A DNA stretch of 64,000 bases from Haliea salexigens DSM 19537 (GCF_000423125.1 NZ_AUHJ01000002.1:248001-312000), one strand, 5' to 3'. Shown: positions 30,511 through 40,305, numbered from the stretch's first letter. The notes: generated from the letters alone by a model not told the origin. Translations and numbers: made by a program.

Positions 30511-31431
30511 CTATTTGCCGGGCTTGCGGCGTCGCGCGGGTTTCTGCGCGCCATCCTGATACTGCTCCAGCAGTGTGTTCAGTGATACCAGCTCAAAATG
30601 GCGCTTCGCGGTGATGGCGTAAAAGCGCTCCACAACACTGTCCAGTACGCAGTAGCGTTCCAGCTTGCCGGATTGTAACTCGTCCTGCACCACCACCTCA
30701 GGCACCACCGCCAAACCGCCCGAGTCGCGCGCCAGCAAGCGTAACATGGCCATGTCTTCCACTTCGGCGTAGGGGTCCACTTCCACGCCGTGTTGTTCAC
30801 AGAGCAGGTCGAACTGGTTGCGGATCTCGCTGTTGGGGCCTGGCAGCAGCAGCGGCAGGGTGCCCAGATCGTGCGGGAAGCGGAACTGTTTGGCCGGCTT
30901 GCCCGGTGGCCCCACAATGCAGACGCTCTGCTCGGCAATCTGTTGGCAGCGCCAGGGGGTAGACGTGTCGGCCGCCACGGCACGGTTAGAGAGAATGAGG
31001 TCCAGCTTGTGCACGCGCAGTTGCTCCAGCAGCTCCTCCAGGCTGGCGGAGCGTATCACCAGCTTTACCTTGGCTTCGCCGATAACCGGGCGCAGGAAGT
31101 TTTCCTGGAAGTTGCGCGAGAGAGTGGCCACGGAGCCGATGCGCAGGCGCTGCACACGCTGCAACTCGCCGCTTTCCGTGAGCGCCAGCAGTTCGCTGCC
31201 GAGGTTGAATATGCTCTCCGCGTACTCCAGCACCAGGTGGCCTACCTCTGTCAGCCGCAGCGAGCGGCCGTCGCGGCTGAACAGTTCGTGGCCGAGCTGT
31301 TCCTGCAGCTGCTTGATCTGTGACGACAGGGCGGACTGGGATACGTGCAATTGCTGCGCGGCGCGTGTGAGGTGGCCTTCTTTGGCCACCACCCAGAAGT
31401 AGTAGAGGTGGTGGAAGTTCAGCTGGCGCAT
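30511..31431 (-). CDS. LysR family regulator, NhaR-like
   Basis: A 306-residue LysR-type regulator. The N-terminal winged helix-turn-helix is HLTRAAQQLHVSQSALSSQI (residues 20-39), followed by the LTEVGHLVLEYAE linker helix and a periplasmic-binding-like effector domain. The text MRQLNFHHLYYFWVVAKEGH is close to the NhaR (sodium/proton antiporter regulator) branch. It is divergent from the zinc-ribbon gene at 31553 with about 120 bases between, which holds their promoters; a LysR site there would regulate both. No nhaA is in the window, so the NhaR-like label describes similarity only. Confidence 0.85.
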   Translation of the reverse strand: MRQLNFHHLYYFWVVAKEGHLTRAAQQLHVSQSALSSQIKQLQEQLGHELFSRDGRSLRLTEVGHLVLEYAESIFNLGSELLALTESGELQRVQRLRIGSVATLSRNFQENFLRPVIGEAKVKLVIRSASLEELLEQLRVHKLDLILSNRAVAADTSTPWRCQQIAEQSVCIVGPPGKPAKQFRFPHDLGTLPLLLPGPNSEIRNQFDLLCEQHGVEVDPYAEVEDMAMLRLLARDSGGLAVVPEVVVQDELQSGKLERYCVLDSVVERFYAITAKRHFELVSLNTLLEQYQDGAQKPARRRKPGK

Positions 31432-31552
31432 GTCAGTGTTCTCTTTAAAAGAACAATAATATCTAATCTAACTGTTATACAAAATCATTCTCGCGCTTCA
31501 ATATTGAACAGTTGAACCACACCCGCCACGGCAGTTACGGTACGTCGCCTGC

Positions 31553-32395
31553 ATGACTGATCAACCACACGCGAGCAGCGGCCGTATCGCCCTGCTCACC
31601 CGCCATGCCAAAGGAGCGCTCGTTGCGCCGCCACTGGCCGCGCTTGGCCTGGAAGTCAGTGTTACCGACGCCTTTGATACGGACCAGCTGGGCACCTTCG
31701 CGGGCGAGGTGACGCGCACCCTGAGTCCGCTGGACTGCGCGCGCAGCAAGGCACAGCTGGCCTGTGAGCTGACGGGCCTCGACCTTGGCCTGGGCAGTGA
31801 GGGCAGTTTTGGTGGAGGCCCCATGGCCGGCCTTGTGAATTGGGACGAAGAGCTGCTGCTGCTCTGGGACCGGCGCTCCGGTCAAGAGGTTGTGGCGCGT
31901 GCCGCCGGGCCCGTGCGGGTCGCCGCATTTACCTGGGAATCCGAAGCGCAGCTGGTGGCGCAGTTGGCGCCATTCCCCAGCGCGCAAGGCTGGATTATTC
32001 GCCACCCGGCCGGGGTGAGCAAAGGACTGTGTGGTGTTGCCGCAGTGCTGGAGGAGCTGCATGCCAATGTGCTGCCGCGCCTGCCCTCGGGCGACGCACA
32101 TTCGGTGCGAATCGAACCTGACCTCCGGGCCATGCATTGCCCGGAACGGCAAACGTATATCCGCCAGGCGGCAGAGCAACTGGCCCAGCGCCTGCACACA
32201 GCCTGTCCCCACTGTACCGCGCCGAACTTCTGGCCAGACGATCACGTACCCGGTCTGCCCTGCGCGGACTGCGATGCACCCACCTCACTCCCCCTGCTGG
32301 CCCTGCGGCGCTGCAGTGTCTGCGGCCACGAACAAGGCGAGCCTGTTACTCCGCCTGTCGCTGAGCCACAATACTGTTCCTGGTGTAACCCGTGA
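31553..32395 (+). CDS. conserved protein with C-terminal zinc ribbon (DUF6671-like)
   Basis: A 280-residue protein of unknown function. The N-terminal two thirds is an alpha/beta domain (GRIALLTRHAKGALVAPPLA, ARSKAQLACELTGLDLGLGS). The C-terminus has four CxxC pairs: CPHC, CADC, CSVC and CSWC between residues about 215 and 279, so two zinc-ribbon sites. It resembles DUF6671 proteins. It is divergent from the LysR gene and has ATG 31553 about 120 bases from that gene's start. It is cytoplasmic. Partner unknown. Confidence 0.65.
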   Translation: MTDQPHASSGRIALLTRHAKGALVAPPLAALGLEVSVTDAFDTDQLGTFAGEVTRTLSPLDCARSKAQLACELTGLDLGLGSEGSFGGGPMAGLVNWDEELLLLWDRRSGQEVVARAAGPVRVAAFTWESEAQLVAQLAPFPSAQGWIIRHPAGVSKGLCGVAAVLEELHANVLPRLPSGDAHSVRIEPDLRAMHCPERQTYIRQAAEQLAQRLHTACPHCTAPNFWPDDHVPGLPCADCDAPTSLPLLALRRCSVCGHEQGEPVTPPVAEPQYCSWCNP

Positions 32396-32489
32396 TGCAT
32401 CGCGTGGCATGTACGCAGCACGCAGGCGGCAAACCCTTTTTTCCCCTGCAACGTACAGGTAAGTATTCCTGCTGGAGGCCCGTATTACT

Positions 32490-34163
32490 GTGAAAGACAA
32501 ACGTCACCACTCGTCCCTTGTTGTGGACGGCATCGAAAAAGCACCTGCTCGCGCCATGCTGCGCGCAGTGGGTTTTACCGACGAGGATTTCCACAAGCCG
32601 CAGATCGGCATCGCCTCCACCTGGAGCATGGTCACGCCGTGCAACATGCACATCAATGCGCTGGCGGACGAAGCCTGTGCCGGGGCCGATGGCGCCGGTG
32701 GCAAGGGTGTCGTGTTCAATACCATCACCATTTCCGATGGCATCGCCAACGGTACCGAGGGCATGAAGTATTCGCTGGTATCGCGCGAAATCATTGCCGA
32801 CTCCATCGAGGCGGTCGCGGGCTGTCAGGGGTTCGACGGGCTGGTGGCGGTGGGCGGCTGCGACAAGAACATGCCGGGGTGCATGATCGGCATCGCGCGG
32901 CTCAACCGTCCGGCGGTGTTCGTGTATGGCGGCACCATCCAGCCGGGTGCCAACCACACGGATATTATTTCCGTGTTCGAGGCGGTGGGCCAGCATGCGC
33001 GGGGCGACCTGAACCTGTTGGAGGTCAAGCAGATTGAGGAAACCGCGATTCCGGGGCCCGGTTCCTGCGGCGGCATGTACACCGCCAACACCATGGCGTC
33101 GGCCATCGAGGCATTGGGCATGAGCTTACCCAACAGTTCCGCACAGGAAGCGGTATCTCGCTCCAAAGCGGAGGATTGCCGACAGGCGGGCGCCGCCGTG
33201 CTGAGCCTGCTGGAGCGGGATATCAAGCCCTCGGATATCATGACGCGGCACGCGTTTGAAAACGCCATCGCCACCGTGATTGCGCTCGGCGGTTCCACCA
33301 ACGCCGTGCTGCACTTGCTGGCCATGGCTCATGCCGCGCAGGTAGAGCTGACACTCGACGACTTTGTGCGTGTGGGCGAGCGAGTGCCGGTGTTGGCGGA
33401 CCTGCGCCCCAGCGGCAAGTACATGATGTCGGAATTGATTGCCATTGGCGGCATTCAGCCGCTGATGAAAATGCTGCTGGAACGCGGTTTGCTGCACGGC
33501 GACTGCCTAACCGTAACCGGCAATACGCTGGCAGAGAACCTGGCCGATGTGGCGCCTTACCCAGAGTCGCAAGACATCATCCGCGCCTTTGACAACCCCA
33601 TCAAACGCAACAGTCACCTGATGATTCTGCGCGGCAACCTCGCGCCGGAAGGGTCTGTCGCGAAAATCACGGGTAAAGAGGGCCTGCGCTTCCAGGGCAC
33701 TGCGCGCGTATTTCATTCCGAAGAGGAGTCCCTGCAGGCGATTCTCGATGGCCGCGTGGTCAAGGGTGATGTGCTGGTGATTCGCTACGAAGGGCCGCGC
33801 GGCGGCCCCGGCATGCGCGAAATGCTCAGCCCCACCTCGGCGCTGATGGGCAAGGGGCTGGGCGCCGATGTGGCGTTGATCACCGATGGCCGTTTCTCGG
33901 GCGGCAGCCACGGCTTTGTGGTCGGACATATCACGCCGGAGGCGAGTGAGGGCGGCCCGCTGGCCATTGTTGAAGACGGCGACGAAATCGTGATCGACGC
34001 GGAAACCGCGCGCATCGACGTCACGCTCAGTGCCGACGAGATGGCCACCCGTATGGCACGTTGGCAGCCCCCGGCGCCGCGGTACACACGGGGCCTGCTG
34101 GCCAAATTCGCCAAAACCGTGGCCTCGGCGTCAGAAGGCGCGGTCACAGATAAATACCTGTAA
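32490..34163 (+). CDS. ilvD: dihydroxy-acid dehydratase
   Basis: A 557-residue IlvD/Edd family enzyme. It converts 2,3-dihydroxy-isovalerate or -methylvalerate to the 2-keto acids in valine, isoleucine and leucine synthesis, using an iron-sulphur cluster in the cytoplasm. Motifs: [12 protein letters not shown] (about 50-61, first Cys ligand), [13 protein letters not shown] (about 122-134, the CDKxxPG cluster loop), [16 protein letters not shown] (third ligand region), and near the C-terminus [23 protein letters not shown] 32490 starts the protein, with GGAGG upstream (32473-32477). The length matches IlvD of about 560 residues. A small unknown gene follows by 10 bases and may be co-transcribed. 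Confidence 0.93.
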   Translation: MKDKRHHSSLVVDGIEKAPARAMLRAVGFTDEDFHKPQIGIASTWSMVTPCNMHINALADEACAGADGAGGKGVVFNTITISDGIANGTEGMKYSLVSREIIADSIEAVAGCQGFDGLVAVGGCDKNMPGCMIGIARLNRPAVFVYGGTIQPGANHTDIISVFEAVGQHARGDLNLLEVKQIEETAIPGPGSCGGMYTANTMASAIEALGMSLPNSSAQEAVSRSKAEDCRQAGAAVLSLLERDIKPSDIMTRHAFENAIATVIALGGSTNAVLHLLAMAHAAQVELTLDDFVRVGERVPVLADLRPSGKYMMSELIAIGGIQPLMKMLLERGLLHGDCLTVTGNTLAENLADVAPYPESQDIIRAFDNPIKRNSHLMILRGNLAPEGSVAKITGKEGLRFQGTARVFHSEEESLQAILDGRVVKGDVLVIRYEGPRGGPGMREMLSPTSALMGKGLGADVALITDGRFSGGSHGFVVGHITPEASEGGPLAIVEDGDEIVIDAETARIDVTLSADEMATRMARWQPPAPRYTRGLLAKFAKTVASASEGAVTDKYL

Positions 34164-34173
34164 GGAAAACAAC

Positions 34174-34464
34174 ATGACAGACGAGTTGGAAGCGCGGCGA
34201 TTCCGGTTGATCAGTGGTGTGTTCTACCCGGACGAAGCCAGCCAGTTGTTGATGACCCTGATTGAGGACAAGATCAGTTTTCACCAGCGCAATAACTGGA
34301 GCCGGCGCGAACGCTTTGGCGAAACGGATACGGCCAGCGCAGGTCGCATCAGCGAGCTGCGCCAGACCAAAACCGACCTGGCCGCGCTGGTTGAGGAGGC
34401 CGAAGCGGCGGGCATGACGCTGAGTATCAGTGGCAACATCGATATCACGCTGACGCCGAAATAG
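34174..34464 (+). CDS. small conserved hypothetical protein
   Basis: A 96-residue protein starting at ATG 34174, 10 bases after ilvD, with AAGGAAA as the ribosome site; an open frame back to 34030 is inside ilvD and is ignored. The text is SGVFYPDEASQLLMTLIEDK (about residues 14-33), SRRERFGETDTASAGRI and ends LSISGNIDITLTPK. No domain was recognised. It may be an ilvD-linked accessory or simply share its transcript. It is convergent with the SDR gene across 12 bases. Confidence 0.7.
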   Translation: MTDELEARRFRLISGVFYPDEASQLLMTLIEDKISFHQRNNWSRRERFGETDTASAGRISELRQTKTDLAALVEEAEAAGMTLSISGNIDITLTPK

Positions 34465-34476
34465 GGTGCAGGAGCG

Positions 34477-35289
34477 CTACCACGCGGAGCGGTACTGAGG
34501 GTTGCGTTCGTCAGCCAGTTCTTCCGCCAGCGCCACATAGTGGCGTTTGAACTCCGGGTGCGTGAAGATCCAGAAGCGGCCCTCGGCGACGGCGTCGAGC
34601 ACGATCTCCGCGCAAGCCTCCGGTGACAGGGGCACAATATCCTCGCTCATCAGTTCGGTCATCAGTGCCTGCGCTGTGGGGGAGGGGCTTGCGCGCCCGG
34701 CGGCAGAAGCGGCCATGGACGTTTCGATCGGGCCAGGGCAGAGCAACGAGACGCCAACAGAGGCACCGATACTGCGCAGTTCGTAGTGCAGCGTTTCGGT
34801 GAGGCCGCGCACCGCCATTTTTGAGGCGGTGTATGGGCCCATCAGTGGCGCTGCGAGCAGTGCCCCCAGCGAGCCGGTGTTCACGATGTGGGCCGACTGT
34901 TCCTGCTCCAGCATACGCGGCACGAAGCTGGATACGCCGTGCAGCACGCCCATGAAATTGATATCCATGGCCCGCCGCCAGGACGGAGCCGACTCCTCCC
35001 AGCACACGCCGGTTTGCAGTATGCCGGCATTGTTGCACAACAGGTTTACCGCGCCGAAGTGCGCGTAGACATCCTTTGCCAGCGCTTCCACGGAGTCGGC
35101 ACAACTGACGTCCGTGACGCGGCTGTACAGGTCGCCTCCCGCGCTGCCAATAAAAGATTCGGCAGCGGCCAACTGGGCCTCGTCGATATCGGCAAGCACC
35201 ACGGTCATGCCCTGGCGAGCACAGCGCTGTGCGAGGGCGCGCCCGATACCGCTGGCGGCGCCCGTGATAACGGCAACTCTGGCTGACAT
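34477..35289 (-). CDS. SDR family oxidoreductase
   Basis: A 270-residue short-chain dehydrogenase/reductase. It has the Rossmann motif VAVITGAASGIGRALAQRCA (residues 5-24, TGxxxGIG), NNAGIL near 88, and the catalytic Ser-Tyr-Lys set in IVNTGSLGALLAAPLMGPYT followed by ASKMAVRGL (Y-x-x-x-K reads YTASK). NAD(P) choice is not clear; an Asp in VLADIDEAQ favours NAD. ATG 35289 (MSARVAVIT) is chosen, and an open frame to 35403 is upstream without homology. It is divergent from the MFS gene at 35423. The substrate is unknown. Confidence 0.85.
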   Translation of the reverse strand: MSARVAVITGAASGIGRALAQRCARQGMTVVLADIDEAQLAAAESFIGSAGGDLYSRVTDVSCADSVEALAKDVYAHFGAVNLLCNNAGILQTGVCWEESAPSWRRAMDINFMGVLHGVSSFVPRMLEQEQSAHIVNTGSLGALLAAPLMGPYTASKMAVRGLTETLHYELRSIGASVGVSLLCPGPIETSMAASAAGRASPSPTAQALMTELMSEDIVPLSPEACAEIVLDAVAEGRFWIFTHPEFKRHYVALAEELADERNPQYRSAW

Positions 35290-35422
35290 GCGGTTTTTCC
35301 TTTTGCTGAGTTCAGGGCAGGATACGCATCGCCCTGCTTCCTGACCACCGGCAAAGTCCGTAGCACTTGCGCCCTGCACGCTGTACCCATAGTCTGGGCA
35401 CAATAAAAAAAGGAGCCCCCAC

Positions 35423-36724
35423 GTGGCCGCTACACCGCCTTCTGCCGGCGCGCCGTCTTCGTTGTTTTCTGCGGGAACGCGCCGTTATGTGCTGACCATC
35501 CTGGTCATCGCCTACACCTTCAACTTCATTGACCGACAAATCCTCGGCATATTGGTGGAACCCATTCGCCTTGAACTCGGCGTCAGTGATACAGCGATGG
35601 GCCTGCTCACGGGTTTGGGTTTTGCCCTGTTCTACACCCTCATGGGTATTCCCATTGCGCGCTACGCCGACCGCGCCAACCGGCGTAATCTCATCGCGGC
35701 GGCTGTAGGTATCTGGAGTGTGTTCACCGCCGCGCAGGGGCTGGCGCAGAATTACTGGCAGCTGCTGGCTTATCGCATTGGCGTTGGGGTGGGTGAGGCG
35801 GGCTGTTCGCCACCGGCCCATTCCATGCTGGCGGACTATTACCCGGCCAATGAGCGCGCGACGGCGCTGGGTATCTATTCACTGGGCATTCCGATCGGCA
35901 TTCTGTTCGGCTTTTTTGTCGGCGGCTGGATGAACGAGTGGTTTGGCTGGCGCGTGGCATTTTTTGTGGTGGGTATTCCCGGCATTGTATTGGCGCTGGT
36001 GATTCGCTTTACGCTGCGCGAGCCGGATCGCGGCATGTCCGAGACCCGGGTGACCGCGCCCGGTAGCCAGCCCTCTATTGCCGCGGTATTCCGTTACCTG
36101 CTGGCGCGGCGTTCGTTTGTGCACATGGCGTTGGGCGGCGGCATTACCGCCTTTGTCGGTTACGGCCTGATCTCCTGGTCTGCGGCGTTCCTGGCGCGCT
36201 CCCACGGTATGTCCTCCGGTGAGATCGGCACCTGGCTGGGCCTCATATTCGGCATTCCCGGCGGCATCGGCATTGTGCTTGGTGGGCGTCTGGCGGACTA
36301 CCTCGGCGCCCGGGATGCGCGCTGGTATTTATGGATTGTGGCGCTGGCGCTGCTTGTTTCCGTGCCCGCCGGGGTGTTTGTGTTCCTGCTTGATGACATT
36401 CGCGCGGTGTTGCTGCTGATGGTGCTGCCAGTGATGCTGGGTAATTTCTATCAGGCCACCACCTTCGCCCAGACACAGACATTGGTCGGCCTGCGCATGC
36501 GCAGTGTGGCGTCGGCCATTCTCCTGTTTGTGATTAACATCGTTGGCTTGGCACTGGGGCCGTCGGTAGTGGGACTGATCAGTGACCTGCTGGCAGCGGA
36601 TTACGGCGAACACTCCCTGCGCTGGGCGCTGCTGATCTGTTCCCTGGCGAATGTCTGGGCGGCCTGGCACTACTGGCGGGCAGGGGCGGCGTTTCCCGCT
36701 GATCTGGCCCGGGTGGAAGACTAG
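35423..36724 (+). CDS. MFS transporter (spinster/Spns-like)
   Basis: A 433-residue major facilitator with 12 predicted hydrophobic segments. Early motifs are FNFIDRQILGILVEPIRLEL (first helix region, about 34-53) and the MFS motif A form PIARYADRANRRN near 78-90; RIGVGVGEAGCSPPAHSMLA near 115 is typical of the spinster-type branch of the family. The substrate may be a lipid, organic anion or sugar; not readable. GTG 35423 is the start, with AAAGGAG 6 bases upstream. It is divergent from the SDR gene and convergent with the hydrolase. Confidence 0.85.
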   Translation: MAATPPSAGAPSSLFSAGTRRYVLTILVIAYTFNFIDRQILGILVEPIRLELGVSDTAMGLLTGLGFALFYTLMGIPIARYADRANRRNLIAAAVGIWSVFTAAQGLAQNYWQLLAYRIGVGVGEAGCSPPAHSMLADYYPANERATALGIYSLGIPIGILFGFFVGGWMNEWFGWRVAFFVVGIPGIVLALVIRFTLREPDRGMSETRVTAPGSQPSIAAVFRYLLARRSFVHMALGGGITAFVGYGLISWSAAFLARSHGMSSGEIGTWLGLIFGIPGGIGIVLGGRLADYLGARDARWYLWIVALALLVSVPAGVFVFLLDDIRAVLLLMVLPVMLGNFYQATTFAQTQTLVGLRMRSVASAILLFVINIVGLALGPSVVGLISDLLAADYGEHSLRWALLICSLANVWAAWHYWRAGAAFPADLARVED

Positions 36725-36757
36725 CGGCGGCTCTCAGTTCCAGGGGCTGGCCGCCGG

Positions 36758-37813
36758 CTACAACGTGGCGAGGAAGCGCAGTAATGCGGCGTTGAAAGCC
36801 GCCGGCTGTTCCTGTTGCACAAAGTGGCCCGCGCGCGGGATCAGTTCTATGCCGCGCAGGTCACTGGAACAGCGCGCCAGCACCTCGAGTGCATCGGCGC
36901 CGATCATCTGCAATACAGGGTCTTCGCTGCCGGCGATAAACAGCGACGGTGGTGTGACCGTCGCGTCGGCCCAGGCCTTGCCCACTTCCCAGTTGCGGTC
37001 TGCTACCCGGTAGGAATTGATGCCGCCAATGAACTCTGCCCCCGCCGCACAGCGCGTGAACTCCTCGACGTAGGTATCCATGTCCGCCTCGCTCATCCAC
37101 GGCCAGGGCAGGGGAATGGCCGGGTCGGCGAGCACATCGAGGTAGCTGTTGCCTTCGGTGCTGAAGCGCGTCCAGTCAAGCAGGTGGCCGTCGGCACACA
37201 GTGCCCAGAACAGCCGCGTAAGGAACAGGCGCGGCGCGTGGGCGAGCTCGCGCTCCGGCCGCTCGGGCTCCTGATAGTAGTGCATGTGGTAGAAGTGGCG
37301 CGCGGCCACTTCCGCAAAGCAGGTGCTGGGGGCCTTGTCCGGGCGGGCGAAGGCGCGGCCGTAGTCCGTGCCGGGCGACGGGTTGGCGCCGGCGCCACCG
37401 CGGCCCGCGAGGTCGAAATCGTAAGGGCAGGCCACGCCTACCACAGCGCTAACGCGGGACGGGTGACGTACGGCCACGTTGTATACCTGGGCTGCACCGA
37501 AATCGTGCCCGACCAGTACCGCTTGTGCCAACCCCAGATGATCCATTAGCCCGAGCACATCGTTCACCGTGTGCTGGCTGTCATACACGGCCGGGGCAAG
37601 CGGGCGGCTGGAGCGGCCGTAACCGCGCTGGTCGAACGCAACGGCGTTGAAGCCAGCCTCGGCCAGAGCCGGCAACTGGTGGCGCCAGCTGTAGGCGAGC
37701 CCGGGAAAGCCGTGGCAGAGAATTACCCAGGGTTGCTCCGGCTGGCCCCGACACAGGCTGTAGTGCAGTTCAAACTCACCCACGGGGGCGCTGGCGTGCT
37801 CCACGGTGCTCAC
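36758..37813 (-). CDS. alpha/beta hydrolase, epoxide-hydrolase-like
   Basis: A 351-residue alpha/beta hydrolase. The oxyanion motif is HGFPG (34-38), and the nucleophile elbow is VGHDFGAAQV with Asp at 104, so Asp rather than Ser is the nucleophile; this is the epoxide hydrolase/haloalkane dehalogenase branch. FDQRGYGRSSRP (60-71) is typical of epoxide hydrolases, and RAGHFVQQEQP near the end carries the catalytic His. It is cytoplasmic with no signal peptide. The start codon is 7 bases downstream of the LLM oxidoreductase stop (same direction), so the two form an operon that could process an epoxidised or halogenated substrate. Confidence 0.85.
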   Translation of the reverse strand: MSTVEHASAPVGEFELHYSLCRGQPEQPWVILCHGFPGLAYSWRHQLPALAEAGFNAVAFDQRGYGRSSRPLAPAVYDSQHTVNDVLGLMDHLGLAQAVLVGHDFGAAQVYNVAVRHPSRVSAVVGVACPYDFDLAGRGGAGANPSPGTDYGRAFARPDKAPSTCFAEVAARHFYHMHYYQEPERPERELAHAPRLFLTRLFWALCADGHLLDWTRFSTEGNSYLDVLADPAIPLPWPWMSEADMDTYVEEFTRCAAGAEFIGGINSYRVADRNWEVGKAWADATVTPPSLFIAGSEDPVLQMIGADALEVLARCSSDLRGIELIPRAGHFVQQEQPAAFNAALLRFLATL

Positions 37814-37819
37814 CGGTGG

Positions 37820-38677
37820 CTAGCGTGGCGTGATGAAGCGGTCCGCGAACCGTTCCATCGCCTCGAGTTTGGCATCCAGTGAATGAAAAGCCGGGTCGTC
37901 GACTGTCCAGGCCATGGCGATAGTGCCGTCGATGCCCCAGTCTTCCAGCTGATGGTAGATGCCGGGGTCTGGTTCGGTCTGAGGCATGACAAAACGTCCG
38001 AAGGGCTCCGCGCCGCGTTCGGCCTCGACGATGGCGCGCTCGGCGTTCAGTTGGTCCAGTAGTTCACGAATTTCGGCCATCGGGTAGTTCATGCCCATCC
38101 AGCCGTCGGCGTGTGCTGCGCGGCGCAGGGCGGCGCGCGATTTGCCGCCGATCCACACCGGCACTTTGCCGGGCACCGGGAACTGCCCCGTGGGGGGGAA
38201 CTGGTAGAAGTCGTTGTCGGCTTCGGCCATGCCGTCATCCCAGAAATCCCGCATCACCTCCAGCATCGCGTCCATGCGTTTGCCGCGGTTGCGCGGGTTG
38301 TGGCCCAGCACGGTAATTTCATCCTCGCACCAGCCCGCGCCAACACCGAACACAAAGCGGTGGTCGGTTTGCATGGCCAGCGTCGCCGCCTGCTTGGCAG
38401 CGCTGAAGGGCTCGCGCATGGTCAGCACGTACACATAGGTCATAAAGCGCAGTTGCTCGGTGACCGCGGCCATGGTGGCGATGGTAATCATCGGGTCCGG
38501 AAAGCGGGTGTGGGCGTGAATGTGGCGCTGCCCGGAAGGGTGCACGGAGGTGTAATCGCGAGGGATGGCCACGTGGTCTGATACGGCTATGCCCGCATAG
38601 CCCATTTTCTCGGCCGCCGCGGCAACCTGTTTTACCTGGTCGTTGCCTTCGTGAAACCAGGCCAGCCAATATTCCAT
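37820..38677 (-). CDS. LLM-class F420/FMN oxidoreductase
   Basis: A 285-residue luciferase-like monooxygenase-fold oxidoreductase. It opens MEYWLAWFHEGNDQVKQVAA with GYAGIAVSDHVAIPRDY, and RFVFGVGAGWCEDEITVLGH near 100-119 is the flavin-side GVGxGW motif of the LLM class. Such proteins use F420 or FMN to oxidise or reduce small molecules. F420 is rare in gammaproteobacteria, so FMN is more likely here. It is the first gene of a unit with the alpha/beta hydrolase (7-base gap). ATG 38677 has AGGAGG upstream (in the reverse strand, TCAGGAGGAG). Confidence 0.8.
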   Translation of the reverse strand: MEYWLAWFHEGNDQVKQVAAAAEKMGYAGIAVSDHVAIPRDYTSVHPSGQRHIHAHTRFPDPMITIATMAAVTEQLRFMTYVYVLTMREPFSAAKQAATLAMQTDHRFVFGVGAGWCEDEITVLGHNPRNRGKRMDAMLEVMRDFWDDGMAEADNDFYQFPPTGQFPVPGKVPVWIGGKSRAALRRAAHADGWMGMNYPMAEIRELLDQLNAERAIVEAERGAEPFGRFVMPQTEPDPGIYHQLEDWGIDGTIAMAWTVDDPAFHSLDAKLEAMERFADRFITPR

Positions 38678-38722
38678 ATCTCCTCCTGACGGTGCGGGAA
38701 AACGCCAGGCGAGTGCTGCGGC

Positions 38723-39850
38723 TTACTCGCGTTTCAGCAGCAGCCAGGCCTCGGCGTAATCACTAATGTGACGATTCGCCGCATGATACCCCGCCCAATC
38801 GCGGTAGTAGCCGCTCAGCCAGTCGAGCTGGTACAGATTGTCATGAAAAGCGCCGCCGGTATCCGCCATCACGTTCAGGCGGTAGGTGGGCTCCCCGGCT
38901 TCTTCGGTGCGCAGCAGCACCAGGCGGCCCAGGCCGAGCTGGAAAATATCGCCGGCAACGGTCACCAGCGGTTGTACAGGAATCTTGTAATCCGCGTCCT
39001 TGCCGTAGCCGAGCACGCCCGGCACTGCCTTGAAATACCAGTAGCGCTCCTGCTCCTCGGGCTTGCGCGTGCGGTCGTATGCAATACCGTTGTTGCGATG
39101 AACGTTGAAGTAGCGCTTCTGGCCCGCGTCGTCTTCGATGACCGCCGTGCCCTGCAGCAGGGCGCCTTCCAGGTCGGCGCGGCTGAGCCAGATCAGCGGC
39201 GGCGCGCGCTGTGCCATGTCGTTGGCGCTGGCGGCTGCAGTTTCACTGGCCACAATCGCCTGTTTGCCGAACTGGAAGCGGGTAATGGCCGTGCCCAGGG
39301 CATCGGCCTCGGCCAGTGGCAGCTGGGCCTCATCGTGCGGTAGGCCATACAGGGCGTGGGGGGTGGCCGCTGTCTGCGCTTCGCTGCCGGATGCCACCCG
39401 CACGTAGTATTTGGTCAGCAACAGGCGTTCGGCAGGCAGGTTCTGCAACAGCGGTTTGCCGCTAGCCAACTGTGCGGCCCGCGCGCGATCCGGCTGCCAG
39501 CGCAGCAGCTCGAAGTGGCGCTGCAGGAACGCGGGGTCGTTGAGGCGCGAGCTGCGCCCGAGGCGTGCGTCCTCTGCCGCAACTGCGCAGACGAATTCCA
39601 GTGTGGCGCGTATGCGCTCGGGCGGGGTTTGCAGCCAGGGCGTGGTGCCGCCGTGAATGACAGCCGGGTCGTAGGCGTTGCCCTGGGCGAGATAGTCGGC
39701 GGTGGCGGCGGCAACGTCACACAGTGCCTCGCTCTGATCCGGCCATTGCCCAGGTGCCAGGGTGTGTGCCGGGCGGAAGCTGGGCGCTGCGCTCGCCGCC
39801 GCGCTACAGAGCAGCAGCGCGGCCAGCGCGCCCCGGAAAGTCAGTGGCAT
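38723..39850 (-). CDS. exported protein with C-terminal DTGGA motif (3D/MltA-like)
   Basis: A 375-residue exported protein. ATG 39850 gives a signal peptide (residues 1-21, FRGALAALLLCSAAASAAPS); the frame is open to 40399, but that is the antisense of the MAPEG gene. The middle (ERLLLTKYYVRVASGSEAQT near 130-150) is unassigned. The C-terminal part has YKIPVQPLVTVAGDIFQLGL and RLNVMADTGGAFHDNLYQLD; the DTGGA motif recalls the 3D domain of the lytic transglycosylase MltA, a double-psi barrel acting on peptidoglycan. This is suggestive, not proven. Cell location: periplasm. It shares its direction with the LLM gene (45 bases) and follows the MAPEG gene. Confidence 0.55.
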   Translation of the reverse strand: MPLTFRGALAALLLCSAAASAAPSFRPAHTLAPGQWPDQSEALCDVAAATADYLAQGNAYDPAVIHGGTTPWLQTPPERIRATLEFVCAVAAEDARLGRSSRLNDPAFLQRHFELLRWQPDRARAAQLASGKPLLQNLPAERLLLTKYYVRVASGSEAQTAATPHALYGLPHDEAQLPLAEADALGTAITRFQFGKQAIVASETAAASANDMAQRAPPLIWLSRADLEGALLQGTAVIEDDAGQKRYFNVHRNNGIAYDRTRKPEEQERYWYFKAVPGVLGYGKDADYKIPVQPLVTVAGDIFQLGLGRLVLLRTEEAGEPTYRLNVMADTGGAFHDNLYQLDWLSGYYRDWAGYHAANRHISDYAEAWLLLKRE

Positions 39851-39861
39851 GAGGGACCCGC

Positions 39862-40305
39862 CTAGAAGGTGGCGCGTACAGCGATAGCCGCCATGCCCGC
39901 CAGTGCCAGCGAGGACAGCAGGAACAGCAGGAAACGCACCGGCACGTAGTTGGTGGTGGCCTGCACGATGCTGTGGGCAATGCGCAGCACGAGGTAGCCC
40001 CAGGCCAGCTGCACCGCCAGCGCACTGTCTATGCCGGTAATGGCCAGAATACAGCACAGTGCGTAAAAAACGGTGGGCTGCTCGTGCAGGTGGGTGTAGT
40101 TGTGCGCCTTCCAGTTCACGTGGTCGGGAAGCACGCCTTCGAGGTCGGCACCACGGCGTCCACCGGGTTGTGGCTTGGACAGGTCCAGCCCTGATTTGCT
40201 CATGGCGGGCATGCGTGTAGCGGCCATCCAGATCAGCATGACCAGAGACCAGCTGGCAAGCAGGGCGGCGGGGGCAAGGATTTCCAGGGCAGGCATAGCG
40301 GGCAC
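39862..40305 (-). CDS. MAPEG family membrane protein
   Basis: A 147-residue integral membrane protein with four hydrophobic segments. Motifs of the MAPEG family are visible: NWKAHNYTHLHEQPTVFYAL (residues 64-83, the E-x-P-x-F segment) and LVLRIAHSIVQA near 105-116 (LRxxH). MAPEG enzymes conjugate glutathione to, or reduce, lipid-derived compounds in the inner membrane. GTG 40305 (MPAMPALEI) or ATG 40296 can start it. The 11-base gap to the exported DTGGA protein suggests one operon. Confidence 0.8.
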   Translation of the reverse strand: MPAMPALEILAPAALLASWSLVMLIWMAATRMPAMSKSGLDLSKPQPGGRRGADLEGVLPDHVNWKAHNYTHLHEQPTVFYALCCILAITGIDSALAVQLAWGYLVLRIAHSIVQATTNYVPVRFLLFLLSSLALAGMAAIAVRATF

